From Verrucomicrobiota bacterium (GTDB taxonomy: Bacteria; Chlamydiota; Chlamydiia; Chlamydiales; Rhabdochlamydiaceae): a DNA stretch of 64,000 bases. Positions 26,800 through 35,629 of the stretch are shown here, in pieces. A program made the position numbers and the translations under genes. The notes under the pieces were generated by a model. It did not search any database. It was given only the letters and a program-made list of their open reading frames with translations, and was not told the DNA's origin. The stretch lies in contig JAFEGH010000007.1 in NCBI GenBank assembly GCA_018240065.1, positions 124,001 to 188,000 on the forward strand, given 5' to 3'. Each line of letters opens with the position of its first letter. Within the stretch, counting starts at the first letter, position 1.

Positions 26800-27984
26800 T
26801 TACTGATTCTGTTCAATTTTCTTTAGCTCGGCCAAAACAGCCGCGCTTGCAAGACCTGCGTCTCTTAGCTTTTTCATTGCTTTGACGCTTCCTCTGCCCA
26901 CTTCGATCTGGCGCTCCATCAGACCGCTATCGGCCAAATGCTGCATCATTGCAGGAGAGGCCAGCCCCAAGTCAACAAGGCGCTCTTCGAGCAGCTCCAG
27001 GCGCGTCGCGTTGGAATACCTGCGAACCCCGCCGGTGCGGTCGATGCAGCCGGCAAGCGGATCCAGTCTGTCATTCGCACGAGGATGGACGAAATAGACG
27101 ATGGAATAGCGCTCATACCCGTCATCCTTGGAGATCACACGGTGCAGCCCGCTGCGGAATTCGCCGTTGGTGATATTCTCCAGCATATCGCCCCCATTGA
27201 TAATGAAAGCTCCCTCGGGAACGCGGATGTCGATCCACTCTCCCTGTTTGTTCATCACCTGCAGCCCTTCCGCTGTGGCCCTGGGCAAAATGGTGAACAG
27301 GTCGATATCTGTATGTTCCGCCGCCCAGAGACGGTCGCTAGGAGGGTTTTTGGGATAATGGATCGCGCGCAGCAGCACATCCCCTTGCTCGGTCATGTTA
27401 GTAAAGAGATCAGCGGGAGCGCCGATCGCCTCGGCCATCGCCCTTTCAAGAGGGAACATATATTCTTCGAGGGCGGAAAAAAGGGAATTAAGTGGATCCT
27501 GTAAATTGAATCCTTCCGGCCAGATGTTCTGCCAGACGCTGAGCGCTTTTGCCTGCTCCGGATCGGTCTGTCTACCGACATGATAGAACTCTTTGAAGTC
27601 TCCATAGGAAACCCCTTTGGCCGACTCGCCGGGAACATAGCCTCTCTGTCCATTGCTTGCCGGGCTGAACACTTTCATCTTTTCCTCTCTTGGAAGAGCA
27701 AAAAAATCAAAGCAGGCCTGATAGCCATTATCGAGAGTATCCCGATCGACCCCGGTATTGATCACCGCAAAAAAACCGACCTCTTTCAAAGCATCGTAGA
27801 GTTCACCCACGAATTTATCTTTCGTCTCCGGATTGAAGTACTCGTTCATATCTAAAACCGGAATCGTAGCGTCGAATGCAGGCTCACTGGCAAAACCTGC
27901 TTGCGCAATAGCAAGAGCTGTCAGCGACACTCCCCATTTCATCCCTTGATCGCGCAATGTCTTGATCCACTTATGAAATTCCAT
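26800..27984 (-). CDS. 2-oxoglutarate/Fe(II) oxygenase (isopenicillin-N-synthase-like) with signal peptide
   Basis: From ATG 27984, with GGAG upstream, the product has 394 residues. Residues 41-330 match the IPNS-like dioxygenase fold: IPVLDMNEYF, the iron ligands His224 and Asp226 in HTDIDLFTIL, the distal His281 in GLHRV and the 2-oxoglutarate-binding R-x-S at 292-294. All catalytic ligands are present. Residues 15-32 (MKWGVSLTALAIAQAGFA) form a hydrophobic, cleavable signal; Met15 could itself be the start. Relatives are normally cytosolic and oxidise small molecules. The substrate is not evident. A C-terminal region after residue 320 repeats AGLAS/LGLAS patterns. Confidence 0.87.
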   Translation of the reverse strand: MEFHKWIKTLRDQGMKWGVSLTALAIAQAGFASEPAFDATIPVLDMNEYFNPETKDKFVGELYDALKEVGFFAVINTGVDRDTLDNGYQACFDFFALPREEKMKVFSPASNGQRGYVPGESAKGVSYGDFKEFYHVGRQTDPEQAKALSVWQNIWPEGFNLQDPLNSLFSALEEYMFPLERAMAEAIGAPADLFTNMTEQGDVLLRAIHYPKNPPSDRLWAAEHTDIDLFTILPRATAEGLQVMNKQGEWIDIRVPEGAFIINGGDMLENITNGEFRSGLHRVISKDDGYERYSIVYFVHPRANDRLDPLAGCIDRTGGVRRYSNATRLELLEERLVDLGLASPAMMQHLADSGLMERQIEVGRGSVKAMKKLRDAGLASAAVLAELKKIEQNQ

Positions 27985-28006
27985 ATCTTTTGCTCCATCG
28001 ATCGTT

Positions 28007-28021
28007 AGAAGTTCAACTTCT
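28007..28021. promoter_or_regulatory. Perfect 15-base palindrome in the oxygenase leader
   Basis: AGAAGTT-C-AACTTCT lies 22 bases upstream of the oxygenase start codon and resembles the CAACTTCAA core seen upstream of ndk and yhhQ. A CCGG/CCGG hairpin follows at 28029-28043. It could be an operator or an RNA hairpin; this is a guess. Confidence 0.35.
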
Positions 28022-28132
28022 CCAGTCACCGGAAAAAAACCGGATTTCTAAAGAATTTGCAAAGATATATTAAAGACAAAATAAAATTTAAGAAAAAAAA
28101 TGCGGAGGGATGAAAGCAACGAGAAACGCGAT

Positions 28133-29425
28133 TTATGTCAGTTCGATTTTGTTGCCCGAAAGTTTGAGCTTGGTTTCCTCTGTCTCGAGAATATCCCCAT
28201 CGAGAATCTCGAACATTTCCATCGATTTCAAGGAAATTTGAGCGCCGTTTCGATGGATGACCAATTCCTCGCATTCAAGCTTGGTGCAGACATACATTTT
28301 GTTCCCTCTTTCAATAATTGCGAACTGTTCCTGAAGCTGAGAGCCGATCTCAGGGATCTGATCGATGCGCAGAGAACTGCGAGTAGATAATGCAACGCTA
28401 TCGACAACCTCGTCGAATTCTCTTTTGTAAGGGGGCACGACGGGACCGACGACGGCCTTGATCAACTTGTCCGGAGTAGACATCGCGTCTGCAATTTTAT
28501 GGTCAAGAAAGGTCAGGGTCAGTAATTCAGCGACTTCAGGTTTAATATCATATTGCTTTTGGAGAAAGAGATAAAAATTCGATACGTCTTCTTCAGTGAC
28601 CCCTACAGGAAGATGGGGCAGCTCCTTGATCATCGGCATCGTCGCTTCAGTGGAAACAAAATAGGAGGGAACAGGAATCCGATCATTCGAATAATAGGTG
28701 GAAATAGAATGAGAAATTTTATCCTCAGCCTGGCTCGTCATGAACGGAACAACCGTATGGACGGCCTTGACATGGGGAAAATAATCAAGCAATGAAAAAA
28801 CAGACAAATCCAAAGTTGAAGCGATCTGCTTTCCTGAATACGACGCGTCATCGAGCAGGATAAGATGTCTGATATTTTTATTTTTGACGACGCTCGAAAG
28901 ATCATCTCTATGAACGACATCAATAGGAGGGTGGGCTGACAGCAATTTCAATGCAAGGCTGACCATCCAGGAATTGCTTTTCTCGGGATCATCGACGACG
29001 ATGACGTATCCCTGGTCTTTGGGAGGCAGCGACATAATAAACTGCATCGTCCTAAACAAGGAACGCTCAAAAGCTTCACTGAAGTTTTGGAAATCGATAT
29101 GCTTTAACGCGGGCGAGGATAAAAACTTTCTCACAGACTGAGCGACTTGAGTTGGAAGCCCCTGGACCAGGGAATCCCCCTTTTCCTGAGAGGGAGCATA
29201 AGGCAGGAGTGGAACGCGCGGATAACAGGCCACTGTGCGATCTTGCCATTGGTTGACTTGCGGCATGAGAGTTTGTGGATCCCCTTGAGCTAATTTCTTT
29301 GCGGCAAGGAAACCGCGTATACAGCGCTGCAGAATAATCGTACTCTTCTCTTCCTGGCTGTGGACCATCTCCAGGTTCCAGTCCAAAGGATAAGATCGAA
29401 CTAACTGATTTGTTGTTGCAACCAT
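28133..29425 (-). CDS. Phosphoribosyltransferase-like protein with an IQ-like motif, putative effector
   Basis: From ATG 29425 (AAGGG just upstream) the product has 430 residues. Near residues 188-201 it reads LILLDDASYSGKQI, which fits the PRPP-binding motif of type I phosphoribosyltransferases, preceded by a VIVVDDPE strand near 141. At 31-44, ILQRCIRGFLAAKKL resembles a calmodulin-binding IQ motif, common in eukaryotes and rare in bacteria, with the second basic residue shifted by one. The C-terminal 80 residues look beta-rich. The substrate base is unknown. It reads towards the oxygenase gene, with 148 bases between stop and start. Confidence 0.65.
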   Translation of the reverse strand: MVATTNQLVRSYPLDWNLEMVHSQEEKSTIILQRCIRGFLAAKKLAQGDPQTLMPQVNQWQDRTVACYPRVPLLPYAPSQEKGDSLVQGLPTQVAQSVRKFLSSPALKHIDFQNFSEAFERSLFRTMQFIMSLPPKDQGYVIVVDDPEKSNSWMVSLALKLLSAHPPIDVVHRDDLSSVVKNKNIRHLILLDDASYSGKQIASTLDLSVFSLLDYFPHVKAVHTVVPFMTSQAEDKISHSISTYYSNDRIPVPSYFVSTEATMPMIKELPHLPVGVTEEDVSNFYLFLQKQYDIKPEVAELLTLTFLDHKIADAMSTPDKLIKAVVGPVVPPYKREFDEVVDSVALSTRSSLRIDQIPEIGSQLQEQFAIIERGNKMYVCTKLECEELVIHRNGAQISLKSMEMFEILDGDILETEETKLKLSGNKIELT

Positions 29426-29580
29426 AAACACCCTTACTTTTGTTAGCTCTTAATTTTAACAAAAATGCGCTTTTAATTAAAATAATCAATTATATTAAAT
29501 CGACAATTTAATATATCTCATACCACTAACATTAAGCTGCTTATGAACAAGCGAAAAGAAAATGACAAATATATAATTTA

Positions 29581-29607
29581 AAAAGAGGGAGGATACCCCC
29601 CTCTTTT
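29581..29607 (-). terminator. Terminator of the spermidine synthase gene
   Basis: AAAAGAGGG-GG / CC-CCCTCTTTT stem with an ATA loop and one mismatch, just after the stop on the minus strand and followed there by T-rich sequence. Confidence 0.85.
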
Positions 29608-29617
29608 GTAGAGCAGA

Positions 29618-30544
29618 TTACTCTTGAGAAAACTGCTTTTTGACGAAGTTAGGCAGGGCAAAAGCGGCCTGGTGGATCTGAGCGTTGTAGTATTTCAACT
29701 CTCCGTCAATATCCAGGATCCTCTTTTCCAGCTCTGCAATGGGAGTGCTGCGAAGCCCCAGTTCGTCGGTCGCCCACCCAAAGGCCATGAACCCGCCGAC
29801 ATAGGTCGTCACCGGAGCGACATAAAAACCGGTGTCCTGAAAGAAAGGCTTGCGGCGCAGATATGTGTCCCTGACCTCATCCCCTTGGAGGAATGGCACG
29901 CCGTTCTGATTGACAAAGATCCCGCCCGCTTTAAGGATGTTTTTGCAATCTCCGTAAAACTCCTGGGTGAACAGGACTGCTGCCGGGCCGATCGGGTCCG
30001 GGGAGTCGCAAATGATCACGTCGAAGCGATCGCTTGTCTCTTTCACAAACTTCGCACCGTCATCGATGATGAGTTCCAGACGAGGATCGGCAAAAGCTCC
30101 GTTCGATAGCGTCGGGAGATTTTTTTTGGAAAATTCGATGACGGAGCCGTCGATCTCAACCATGACGATACGTTTGACTTTTTTATGGCGGGACACCTCG
30201 CGGAGCATTCCCCCATCGCCGCCGCCGATGATCAGAACCTGCTCAGCGTTTCCATGTGCGATGATAGGAAGATGCGCCATCATCTCATGATAAACAAACT
30301 CGTCCGCCTGAGTTGTCTGGATGACGCCGTCCAACGCGAGCACCCTTCCAAAACGGTCATTCTCAAAAATGGCGAGGTCCTGAAGATCAGTCTTCTCGAG
30401 CATAATCACTTTGTCCATCTTCAATCTTTGCTGCCATTCCGGATAAAGAGTCTCCTCATACCAGCCGTCACTTGTCGCGCCGGCGTTTACAAAAGAAATG
30501 GCGATCAGGGAAGAAAGTGCGAACGTCGAAAAAAACTTACTCAT
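29618..30544 (-). CDS. speE: Spermidine synthase with signal peptide
   Basis: Residues 25-308 form a spermidine synthase: GWYEETLYPEWQQRLKM, the SAM/decarboxy-SAM motif LIIGGGDGGMLREV (104-117), VEIDGSVIEF, and the catalytic segment ICDSPDPIGPA with Asp180 and Asp183. It transfers an aminopropyl group from decarboxylated SAM to putrescine. The first 21 residues, MSKFFSTFALSSLIAISFVNA, are a Sec signal with a clear cleavage site; most bacterial SpeE proteins start at the WYEE region. DSP replaces the usual DST. No SAM decarboxylase gene is nearby, so the aminopropyl donor source is unclear if the enzyme is exported. Confidence 0.92.
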   Translation of the reverse strand: MSKFFSTFALSSLIAISFVNAGATSDGWYEETLYPEWQQRLKMDKVIMLEKTDLQDLAIFENDRFGRVLALDGVIQTTQADEFVYHEMMAHLPIIAHGNAEQVLIIGGGDGGMLREVSRHKKVKRIVMVEIDGSVIEFSKKNLPTLSNGAFADPRLELIIDDGAKFVKETSDRFDVIICDSPDPIGPAAVLFTQEFYGDCKNILKAGGIFVNQNGVPFLQGDEVRDTYLRRKPFFQDTGFYVAPVTTYVGGFMAFGWATDELGLRSTPIAELEKRILDIDGELKYYNAQIHQAAFALPNFVKKQFSQE

Positions 30545-30682
30545 CAGGGTTCTCTCCTATGTAGAGGGTTAAAAAAGCGCAAGATGTTAGGAAATGCTTT
30601 TTTTTATGTCATGAAAAAAAAATGGAAATTTTCAAAGGATTTTCTATATTCTGAATCTTAAAATTATCTTAACGGAGGACAT

Positions 30683-32068
30683 ATGTCGAATCCTGTCTCC
30701 TCAACAACCGCATCGACTGCGCTGCCCACACCTACAAATCCAAGTCCAAGGCCAACTCCTATCGGAGTCGGAGCGTCTTCAAGTTCGATCACTCCCCCTG
30801 ATACAGACCCCAGCAAGACAGATTACTGGGAGTCGATCAAAGGATATGCAGCCTCTTTTTCAGAGTTTCTTCGCAATCTCGTTCTGGGAGCTGTCGAAGG
30901 CATCCGCTCCGCCCTTGGAGCCGTCGCAGGCTGGTTCGGCAGCAGCGCAGCAGAGACTCCCGCGGAGCCCTCCGTCAATTGGGAACTTCCAGCTGAGACA
31001 ACACAGCAACGCCCAACACCCCAAGCTCACTCCCCAGTAGCTGATCCCTTCTCCGATCTCCCGATCACCAGTTCCCATCGCCAGAAGATCTACACGCTAA
31101 TCCATACCATGGGAACGACGAGCGCGCCGATGCTGCTTTTCAAAAAAGCAGAATTGGAGCAGATCGGTGTCGATATCCAGAACGTCCACCCTTTAAAATT
31201 CCTGGACTACATCTTCCGACATCCTTCCTTGCCAAGAGACATGGCATCTCTGGCTGAGAGCTCTCTAAAATGGAATCCTTTCGTCGGCGGTTTATCGGAA
31301 AAGCTGCGCCGCGAGGCCTCCACACTCCCTGGCTGCAAGACGGGATTTGCCAGATCTCTCAATGTATCCCTCAGCGATCTTGAGCCTTTCTTTGCCCGAT
31401 CGGATTGGGATGGCTTGGTCAAATTCCTCATCGATGTGAAAACCGGAAAAAAGACAAGCGTATGGGCGGAACCGGCGCCAACGCCTGGAGCCACAACGAC
31501 GACTATAACTCCGCCTCCAACTCCCAATCCTGTGACGACAACCATAGTCCCTCTGACAACGACGACAGGAAGCGGCGCGACAACAACAGATCTCACCGCA
31601 GCAACAACGACCACAGCCGCTGCAGGGATTACCCTTACTCCTCCGCAACTTTTGCATATTTCAGATCTTCCATTTGATGCAGACGACGACCGAATCCTGA
31701 CGGCTCTTGTCACAAACTACGCTGAACACCGCAGAGCCTGGCTTCTCTGGAATCGATCCGCTCTTAACTTACAATGGGACCATCTGGGAGCGCGGCATCC
31801 TTTGAAATTGCTGGCCGCCCTCTATTCCAAGCCCGCTTTGATGACCCACATCCAAACGCTCTCTTCCTATTGGGGCACTAAGTCTCTTTTCATGGGCGCT
31901 CTCACCCATCAGCTGGGGCGATTGCCGATTGTTCAAGTCCGTCCCTATATCGATGATTTCGCCAACGTCTGCGGCCTGGACGCAAACCGCACGAAAGTCC
32001 ATATCGAAACTGGAAATTGGAACCAGGTTGTGGAAGATCTCATGCAAAGCCACCTTGCGAGAGCATGA
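30683..32068 (+). CDS. Putative secreted protein with two copies of an unknown domain
   Basis: The 461-residue protein starts with a Ser/Thr/Pro-rich tail of about 50 residues and an amphipathic/hydrophobic stretch (FLRNLVLGAVEGIRSALGAV, about 66-90). A domain of about 120 residues follows (135-255), then a Thr/Pro linker (about 265-330) and a second, similar domain (340-461). Both copies share HPLKFL or HPLKLL, a tract of aromatic residues, and WDGLVKFLID / WNQVVEDLMQ near the end. Disordered N-terminus plus linker-joined repeats is common for type III effectors. I recognise no known family. GGAGG precedes ATG 30683. Confidence 0.75.
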   Translation: MSNPVSSTTASTALPTPTNPSPRPTPIGVGASSSSITPPDTDPSKTDYWESIKGYAASFSEFLRNLVLGAVEGIRSALGAVAGWFGSSAAETPAEPSVNWELPAETTQQRPTPQAHSPVADPFSDLPITSSHRQKIYTLIHTMGTTSAPMLLFKKAELEQIGVDIQNVHPLKFLDYIFRHPSLPRDMASLAESSLKWNPFVGGLSEKLRREASTLPGCKTGFARSLNVSLSDLEPFFARSDWDGLVKFLIDVKTGKKTSVWAEPAPTPGATTTTITPPPTPNPVTTTIVPLTTTTGSGATTTDLTAATTTTAAAGITLTPPQLLHISDLPFDADDDRILTALVTNYAEHRRAWLLWNRSALNLQWDHLGARHPLKLLAALYSKPALMTHIQTLSSYWGTKSLFMGALTHQLGRLPIVQVRPYIDDFANVCGLDANRTKVHIETGNWNQVVEDLMQSHLARA

Positions 32069-32147
32069 GTCAAAAAGTGCTTTAACTGAAATTCGTCCAT
32101 CGGATTAACTACCGGATACCACTTAGATTCTCATTTTGAGGTCTGTC

Positions 32148-33332
32148 ATGCGCCTTTTCCTTAACTTTACAAAAAGACGATTTACCCTTGCCGCCTGCAT
32201 CCTGCTCACCGCACTCAGCGGGACATCTTCCGCTGAAGAGCAGGAGGGCATGCAAGTGCCCACCGATATGATCCGCGATGTGATGCAACCGATGGGGGTG
32301 CCCGTCGTCACCTCCTATCACGCGATACGCGAAAGCATTTTTCTCAATACCAAGACCATCGATGCGCATCCCATCGAATCGATCGGCAACTTCTTTCTGA
32401 CGCCGTCCCAGTATCTGTTCGCAGGAAAAAAAGTGATCGTCAAAGACGAAGACACCCCCGATTGCGAAGTCGTCCAGGCCTTCCATTACACTAAGCTGCA
32501 CTGGCTCAAAACTCTGGCAGCGCTCATCGTACTCCCTGTAAGCGAAGTCCTCGGATCGACATTCAAAGGACTAGCCTACCTCTCCCCTGAAGTGCGCGAG
32601 CGCCACAAAAAAATCAAAAAGGCATTGAAATCGCCCCTCGTGAAATCCCATCTCGAAGAATATCGTTTGAAGGGACTGCCTGAACTCTATAGCGATGAAC
32701 ACATCCCCTGCAAAGGCCACAAGCGACCTTCCCATCTGACTCGGAAGCAGAAGATCGAAATCCAGGCTCTCAAAGACGTCGTTGCGCTCCTTGAGGCGCA
32801 CAATATCGTCTACTGGGTCGATTGCGGAACATGCCTTGGCGCATATCGCTATGGCGGGATCATCCCCTGGGACTGGGACATCGACCTCTCGATCTTCATG
32901 TATGATCACGACAACGTGAAAAAAGTCCTCTCCACGCTCGATCCTGAAAAGTATCAGATCCAGGACTGGTCGAGCTACAGCAAGCCCAAGACCTTCCTTA
33001 AGCTCTATGTCAAAGAGACCAGGAACTTTATTGACATCTACCACTACAGGATCAATGAAGAAGACAAGACCGTCGGCTACGTTTTCACCTATATCGACAG
33101 CCCCTTCCCTGACAGCTGGAAAGCAACGGAACTAAAATGCATCAAGCCGCTTAAATATGACGAAATGTTCCCGCTTAAAAAAGCCAATTTTGACAATCTC
33201 ATCGTGAGGGCTCCCAACAACGTCGTCGCGTTTCTGCAGAGCAAATATGGGGAGAACCTCGATCCGACAATGGTATGGGATGAAGAGACGAAGACCTATC
33301 AAAAAGTTCTCGATCACCCCTATTACCAATAA
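32148..33332 (+). CDS. LicD-family nucleotidyltransferase-fold protein with signal peptide
   Basis: The 394-residue protein contains the LicD/fukutin core near 222-255: WVDCGTCLGAYRYG then IIPWDWDIDLSIF, with the metal-binding D-x-D. LicD proteins transfer phosphocholine, and related ones ribitol-phosphate, to glycans. Residues 1-28 (MRLFLNFTKRRFTLAAC then ILLTALSGTSSA) form a signal peptide with SSA cleavage. Start is ATG 32148 after GAGG. Residues 130-150 hold another hydrophobic stretch that could associate with membrane. It lies 5 bases before a PEP-utilising enzyme gene, so the two probably act together. Confidence 0.85.
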   Translation: MRLFLNFTKRRFTLAACILLTALSGTSSAEEQEGMQVPTDMIRDVMQPMGVPVVTSYHAIRESIFLNTKTIDAHPIESIGNFFLTPSQYLFAGKKVIVKDEDTPDCEVVQAFHYTKLHWLKTLAALIVLPVSEVLGSTFKGLAYLSPEVRERHKKIKKALKSPLVKSHLEEYRLKGLPELYSDEHIPCKGHKRPSHLTRKQKIEIQALKDVVALLEAHNIVYWVDCGTCLGAYRYGGIIPWDWDIDLSIFMYDHDNVKKVLSTLDPEKYQIQDWSSYSKPKTFLKLYVKETRNFIDIYHYRINEEDKTVGYVFTYIDSPFPDSWKATELKCIKPLKYDEMFPLKKANFDNLIVRAPNNVVAFLQSKYGENLDPTMVWDEETKTYQKVLDHPYYQ

Positions 33333-33337
33333 AAATC

Positions 33338-35536
33338 ATGAATGTGCTGAAGACATATGACGATCTTGAGGAGCTCTCCGCTTCTCAGATTAGAAAATTC
33401 TACGGAGGAAAGGCCCTTGGCCTGTTAGAGGCGCATCGGCTGTCCCTCTGCGTTCTTCCTGTGCATCTGCTGGGCACGGATCATTACGAGGCATTCACGA
33501 CGGCCCATCCCCACTTGTCCCATGCCGAATTCAAATCCCAGTCCTGCGCCTTTCTCAAAAGCCTGCTCTACAAGGAAATCGAAAAGCTCCCCTCCTCCCT
33601 CTACGCCGTCCGCTCTTCTTCCCAGTATGAAGATTCCTCTGCGCACAGTTTCGCCGGGATCTTTGAAAGCCGCCTCAATATTTCAAAGGAAAAACTGATC
33701 GAGGCGATCGCCGAAGTGTGGGACTCCTGTTTTTCACTCAGAGCCTCATCCTACACCAAAGGAGAAACGACCCTGCGCATGGGCGTGATCCTGCAGCCGA
33801 TGATCGAGGCCAAATATTCCGGCGTCTGTTTTTCCCGCCACCCCTCCCCTTCCAACGTCTTTGAGAACCAGCATATCGTGATCGAATTCGCTCCAGTAAG
33901 CGGCGAGCAGATCGTCCAGGGAGAAATCACTCCGTTCCGCTTGAGCGGCCACTATGAAGACCTCTCCTCCGTTTCCGATGCGCCCTGGATCAACCTGCTG
34001 CTAAAATCTATAATGGCCCTCAAAAGCGCGCACCGCCACGAGGTCGACATCGAATTCGTCGTCGACGAGCAGGAGCGGTTCTGGCTATTGCAGCAGCGTC
34101 CCATCAGCCAACTGACGGCTTCTCATGCGCTGGATCTGAGCGACTACCAGAGAAAATACAAACGTTCTCTGCACAGCCTCGACATCGAACTGCTCATCGA
34201 CGGCTGCAGCCAATTCCTCTCTGCCTACCTTGAGCTCCCATTCCAGTTGGAACGCTGGATGGTGATGATCTCAGCTGCAGACGGACAGCAGGAACTATGG
34301 GTGCACAAGCTTATCGACCAGGCCTGCATTTACAAAATTGCCCTCAAGGCTCTGTCCGAAGAAGGCTATCTCGACAGGATCGAAGAGAGATACCTCGACC
34401 ACCACCAAAAGATCCTCAACTATCCCTATCAAGCCTTTAGCGATCCGAAGCTTCCCACCTCCCGCCGTTTCTTTCAATGGACGGAGTTCCTGACGCCTCT
34501 ATGGGCCCATTATTACGTCCCGATGTTTATGATCGACGCCTTGTATCAGGTCCTTCAGGCGGAGATGCGCTCCGTCGATCCCGACTATGCCGACGCCGAC
34601 CTGTTCGAGATGGGAACTTTCGGGATCTCCTCTTTGGCTGATTTGCTCGAGAGCGAACTGATCAAGATCAAGCATAAGATGGGAGTTCTTCCGAATTCCT
34701 TCTCCGAGCTCTCTTCAATCCACAAAGAAGCGATCCAGGAGACCGCTGAAAAATACGGCTTCCTCAAATGCCACCAGATCTTTCAAAGAGGCTATACAAC
34801 AGAAGAGATCTTCGGTATGCTCAAAGAGCTTGCCCCTGCAGAGAAAAAAAGCGATGAGTCCCATTACCGCAAACTCTGCAGCAAGTATCTGCAGACGGAT
34901 CAAATGCGAGCCCTGTTTGAGAAGTTCCGCAGGTGGATGCGCTTCCGCAATCAGGAGATGGAGTTTGTGATCTCCGCCGTCGTCCGATCCCGTCCTTTAC
35001 ACGATGAGATCTGCACCTTGCTTTGCATTTCGATCGAAGAATTTTGGAACTCCTCGAAAGAGCTGCTCGCGAAAGCCCTCAAGACGCGCCAAGGGACGAT
35101 CGCCACCTCCCACTCGATCAAAAACCTCGCCATTTTTCGCAGCTATGGGAAAACGCGGCTACTTAGCAACGTCAAGATCCAATTCCCAGGAGTTGATTCA
35201 GGGAAAGAGCTGAAGGGAAAAACGGTATTTGGGCAAGGACAGATCGCCGCCCGGGTCAAGATCGCCTTCAAGCCCCAGGATTTGGACAAACTTCCCCCTT
35301 CCAAAGAGCCTCTTGTGCTCGTTACCGGCATGACCACCCCCGACTTTATCCCCTACCTCCAAAAGCATTTCGTTGCGCTGATCACCGACGAAGGAGGGAT
35401 CCTCTGCCACGCGGCCATCGTCGCACGCGAGATCCGCATTCCCTGCATCGTAGGGACAGGGATTGCGACAGAAAAATTCAAGGACGGGATGCTACTGAAG
35501 ATCGATTTTGACCGCGGAGAGGTCGAAGAGAAGTGA
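33338..35536 (+). CDS. PEP-synthase/rifampicin-phosphotransferase-like enzyme
   Basis: The 732-residue protein has an N-terminal ATP-grasp domain of the PPDK/PEP-synthase type (GGKALGLLEA near 29, VRSSSQYEDSSAHSFAGIFES near 88, and LLQQRPIS near 250). A helical middle region of about 400 residues follows, then a C-terminal phosphohistidine swivel domain with GGILCHAAIVAREIRIPC (His near 691). The PEP/pyruvate-binding TIM barrel is absent, so it is not a true PEP synthase. The layout matches rifampicin phosphotransferase and similar enzymes that phosphorylate other substrates from ATP. Placed 5 bases after licD, it may supply or modify a glycan precursor. No signal peptide is present. Confidence 0.83.
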   Translation: MNVLKTYDDLEELSASQIRKFYGGKALGLLEAHRLSLCVLPVHLLGTDHYEAFTTAHPHLSHAEFKSQSCAFLKSLLYKEIEKLPSSLYAVRSSSQYEDSSAHSFAGIFESRLNISKEKLIEAIAEVWDSCFSLRASSYTKGETTLRMGVILQPMIEAKYSGVCFSRHPSPSNVFENQHIVIEFAPVSGEQIVQGEITPFRLSGHYEDLSSVSDAPWINLLLKSIMALKSAHRHEVDIEFVVDEQERFWLLQQRPISQLTASHALDLSDYQRKYKRSLHSLDIELLIDGCSQFLSAYLELPFQLERWMVMISAADGQQELWVHKLIDQACIYKIALKALSEEGYLDRIEERYLDHHQKILNYPYQAFSDPKLPTSRRFFQWTEFLTPLWAHYYVPMFMIDALYQVLQAEMRSVDPDYADADLFEMGTFGISSLADLLESELIKIKHKMGVLPNSFSELSSIHKEAIQETAEKYGFLKCHQIFQRGYTTEEIFGMLKELAPAEKKSDESHYRKLCSKYLQTDQMRALFEKFRRWMRFRNQEMEFVISAVVRSRPLHDEICTLLCISIEEFWNSSKELLAKALKTRQGTIATSHSIKNLAIFRSYGKTRLLSNVKIQFPGVDSGKELKGKTVFGQGQIAARVKIAFKPQDLDKLPPSKEPLVLVTGMTTPDFIPYLQKHFVALITDEGGILCHAAIVAREIRIPCIVGTGIATEKFKDGMLLKIDFDRGEVEEK

Positions 35537-35577
35537 GGCAGCGTGCTCACAGGATTTTGCGAGTTACCACAAATCAA

Positions 35578-35605
35578 AAAGGAAGGGGTGTACACCCCTT
35601 CCTTT
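35578..35605. terminator. Perfect 28-base palindrome, bidirectional terminator
   Basis: AAAGGAAGGGGTGT and its exact complement ending in CCTTCCTTT lie between the convergent PEP-utilising and NADAR genes, with A and T tails suited to both strands. Confidence 0.9.
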
Positions 35606-35629
35606 AGTTCAGAAATCTGCGGGCGGCAA

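Noticed and set aside
31207..31713. Minus-strand frame rich in Val/Gly opposite the Thr/Pro linker
   Set aside because: It is the complement of simple ACA/ACC codons in the linker of the repeat-containing protein.
33338..35536. Phosphoenolpyruvate synthase
   Set aside because: ATP-grasp and phosphohistidine domains are present but the PEP/pyruvate-binding barrel is missing and the middle is helical.
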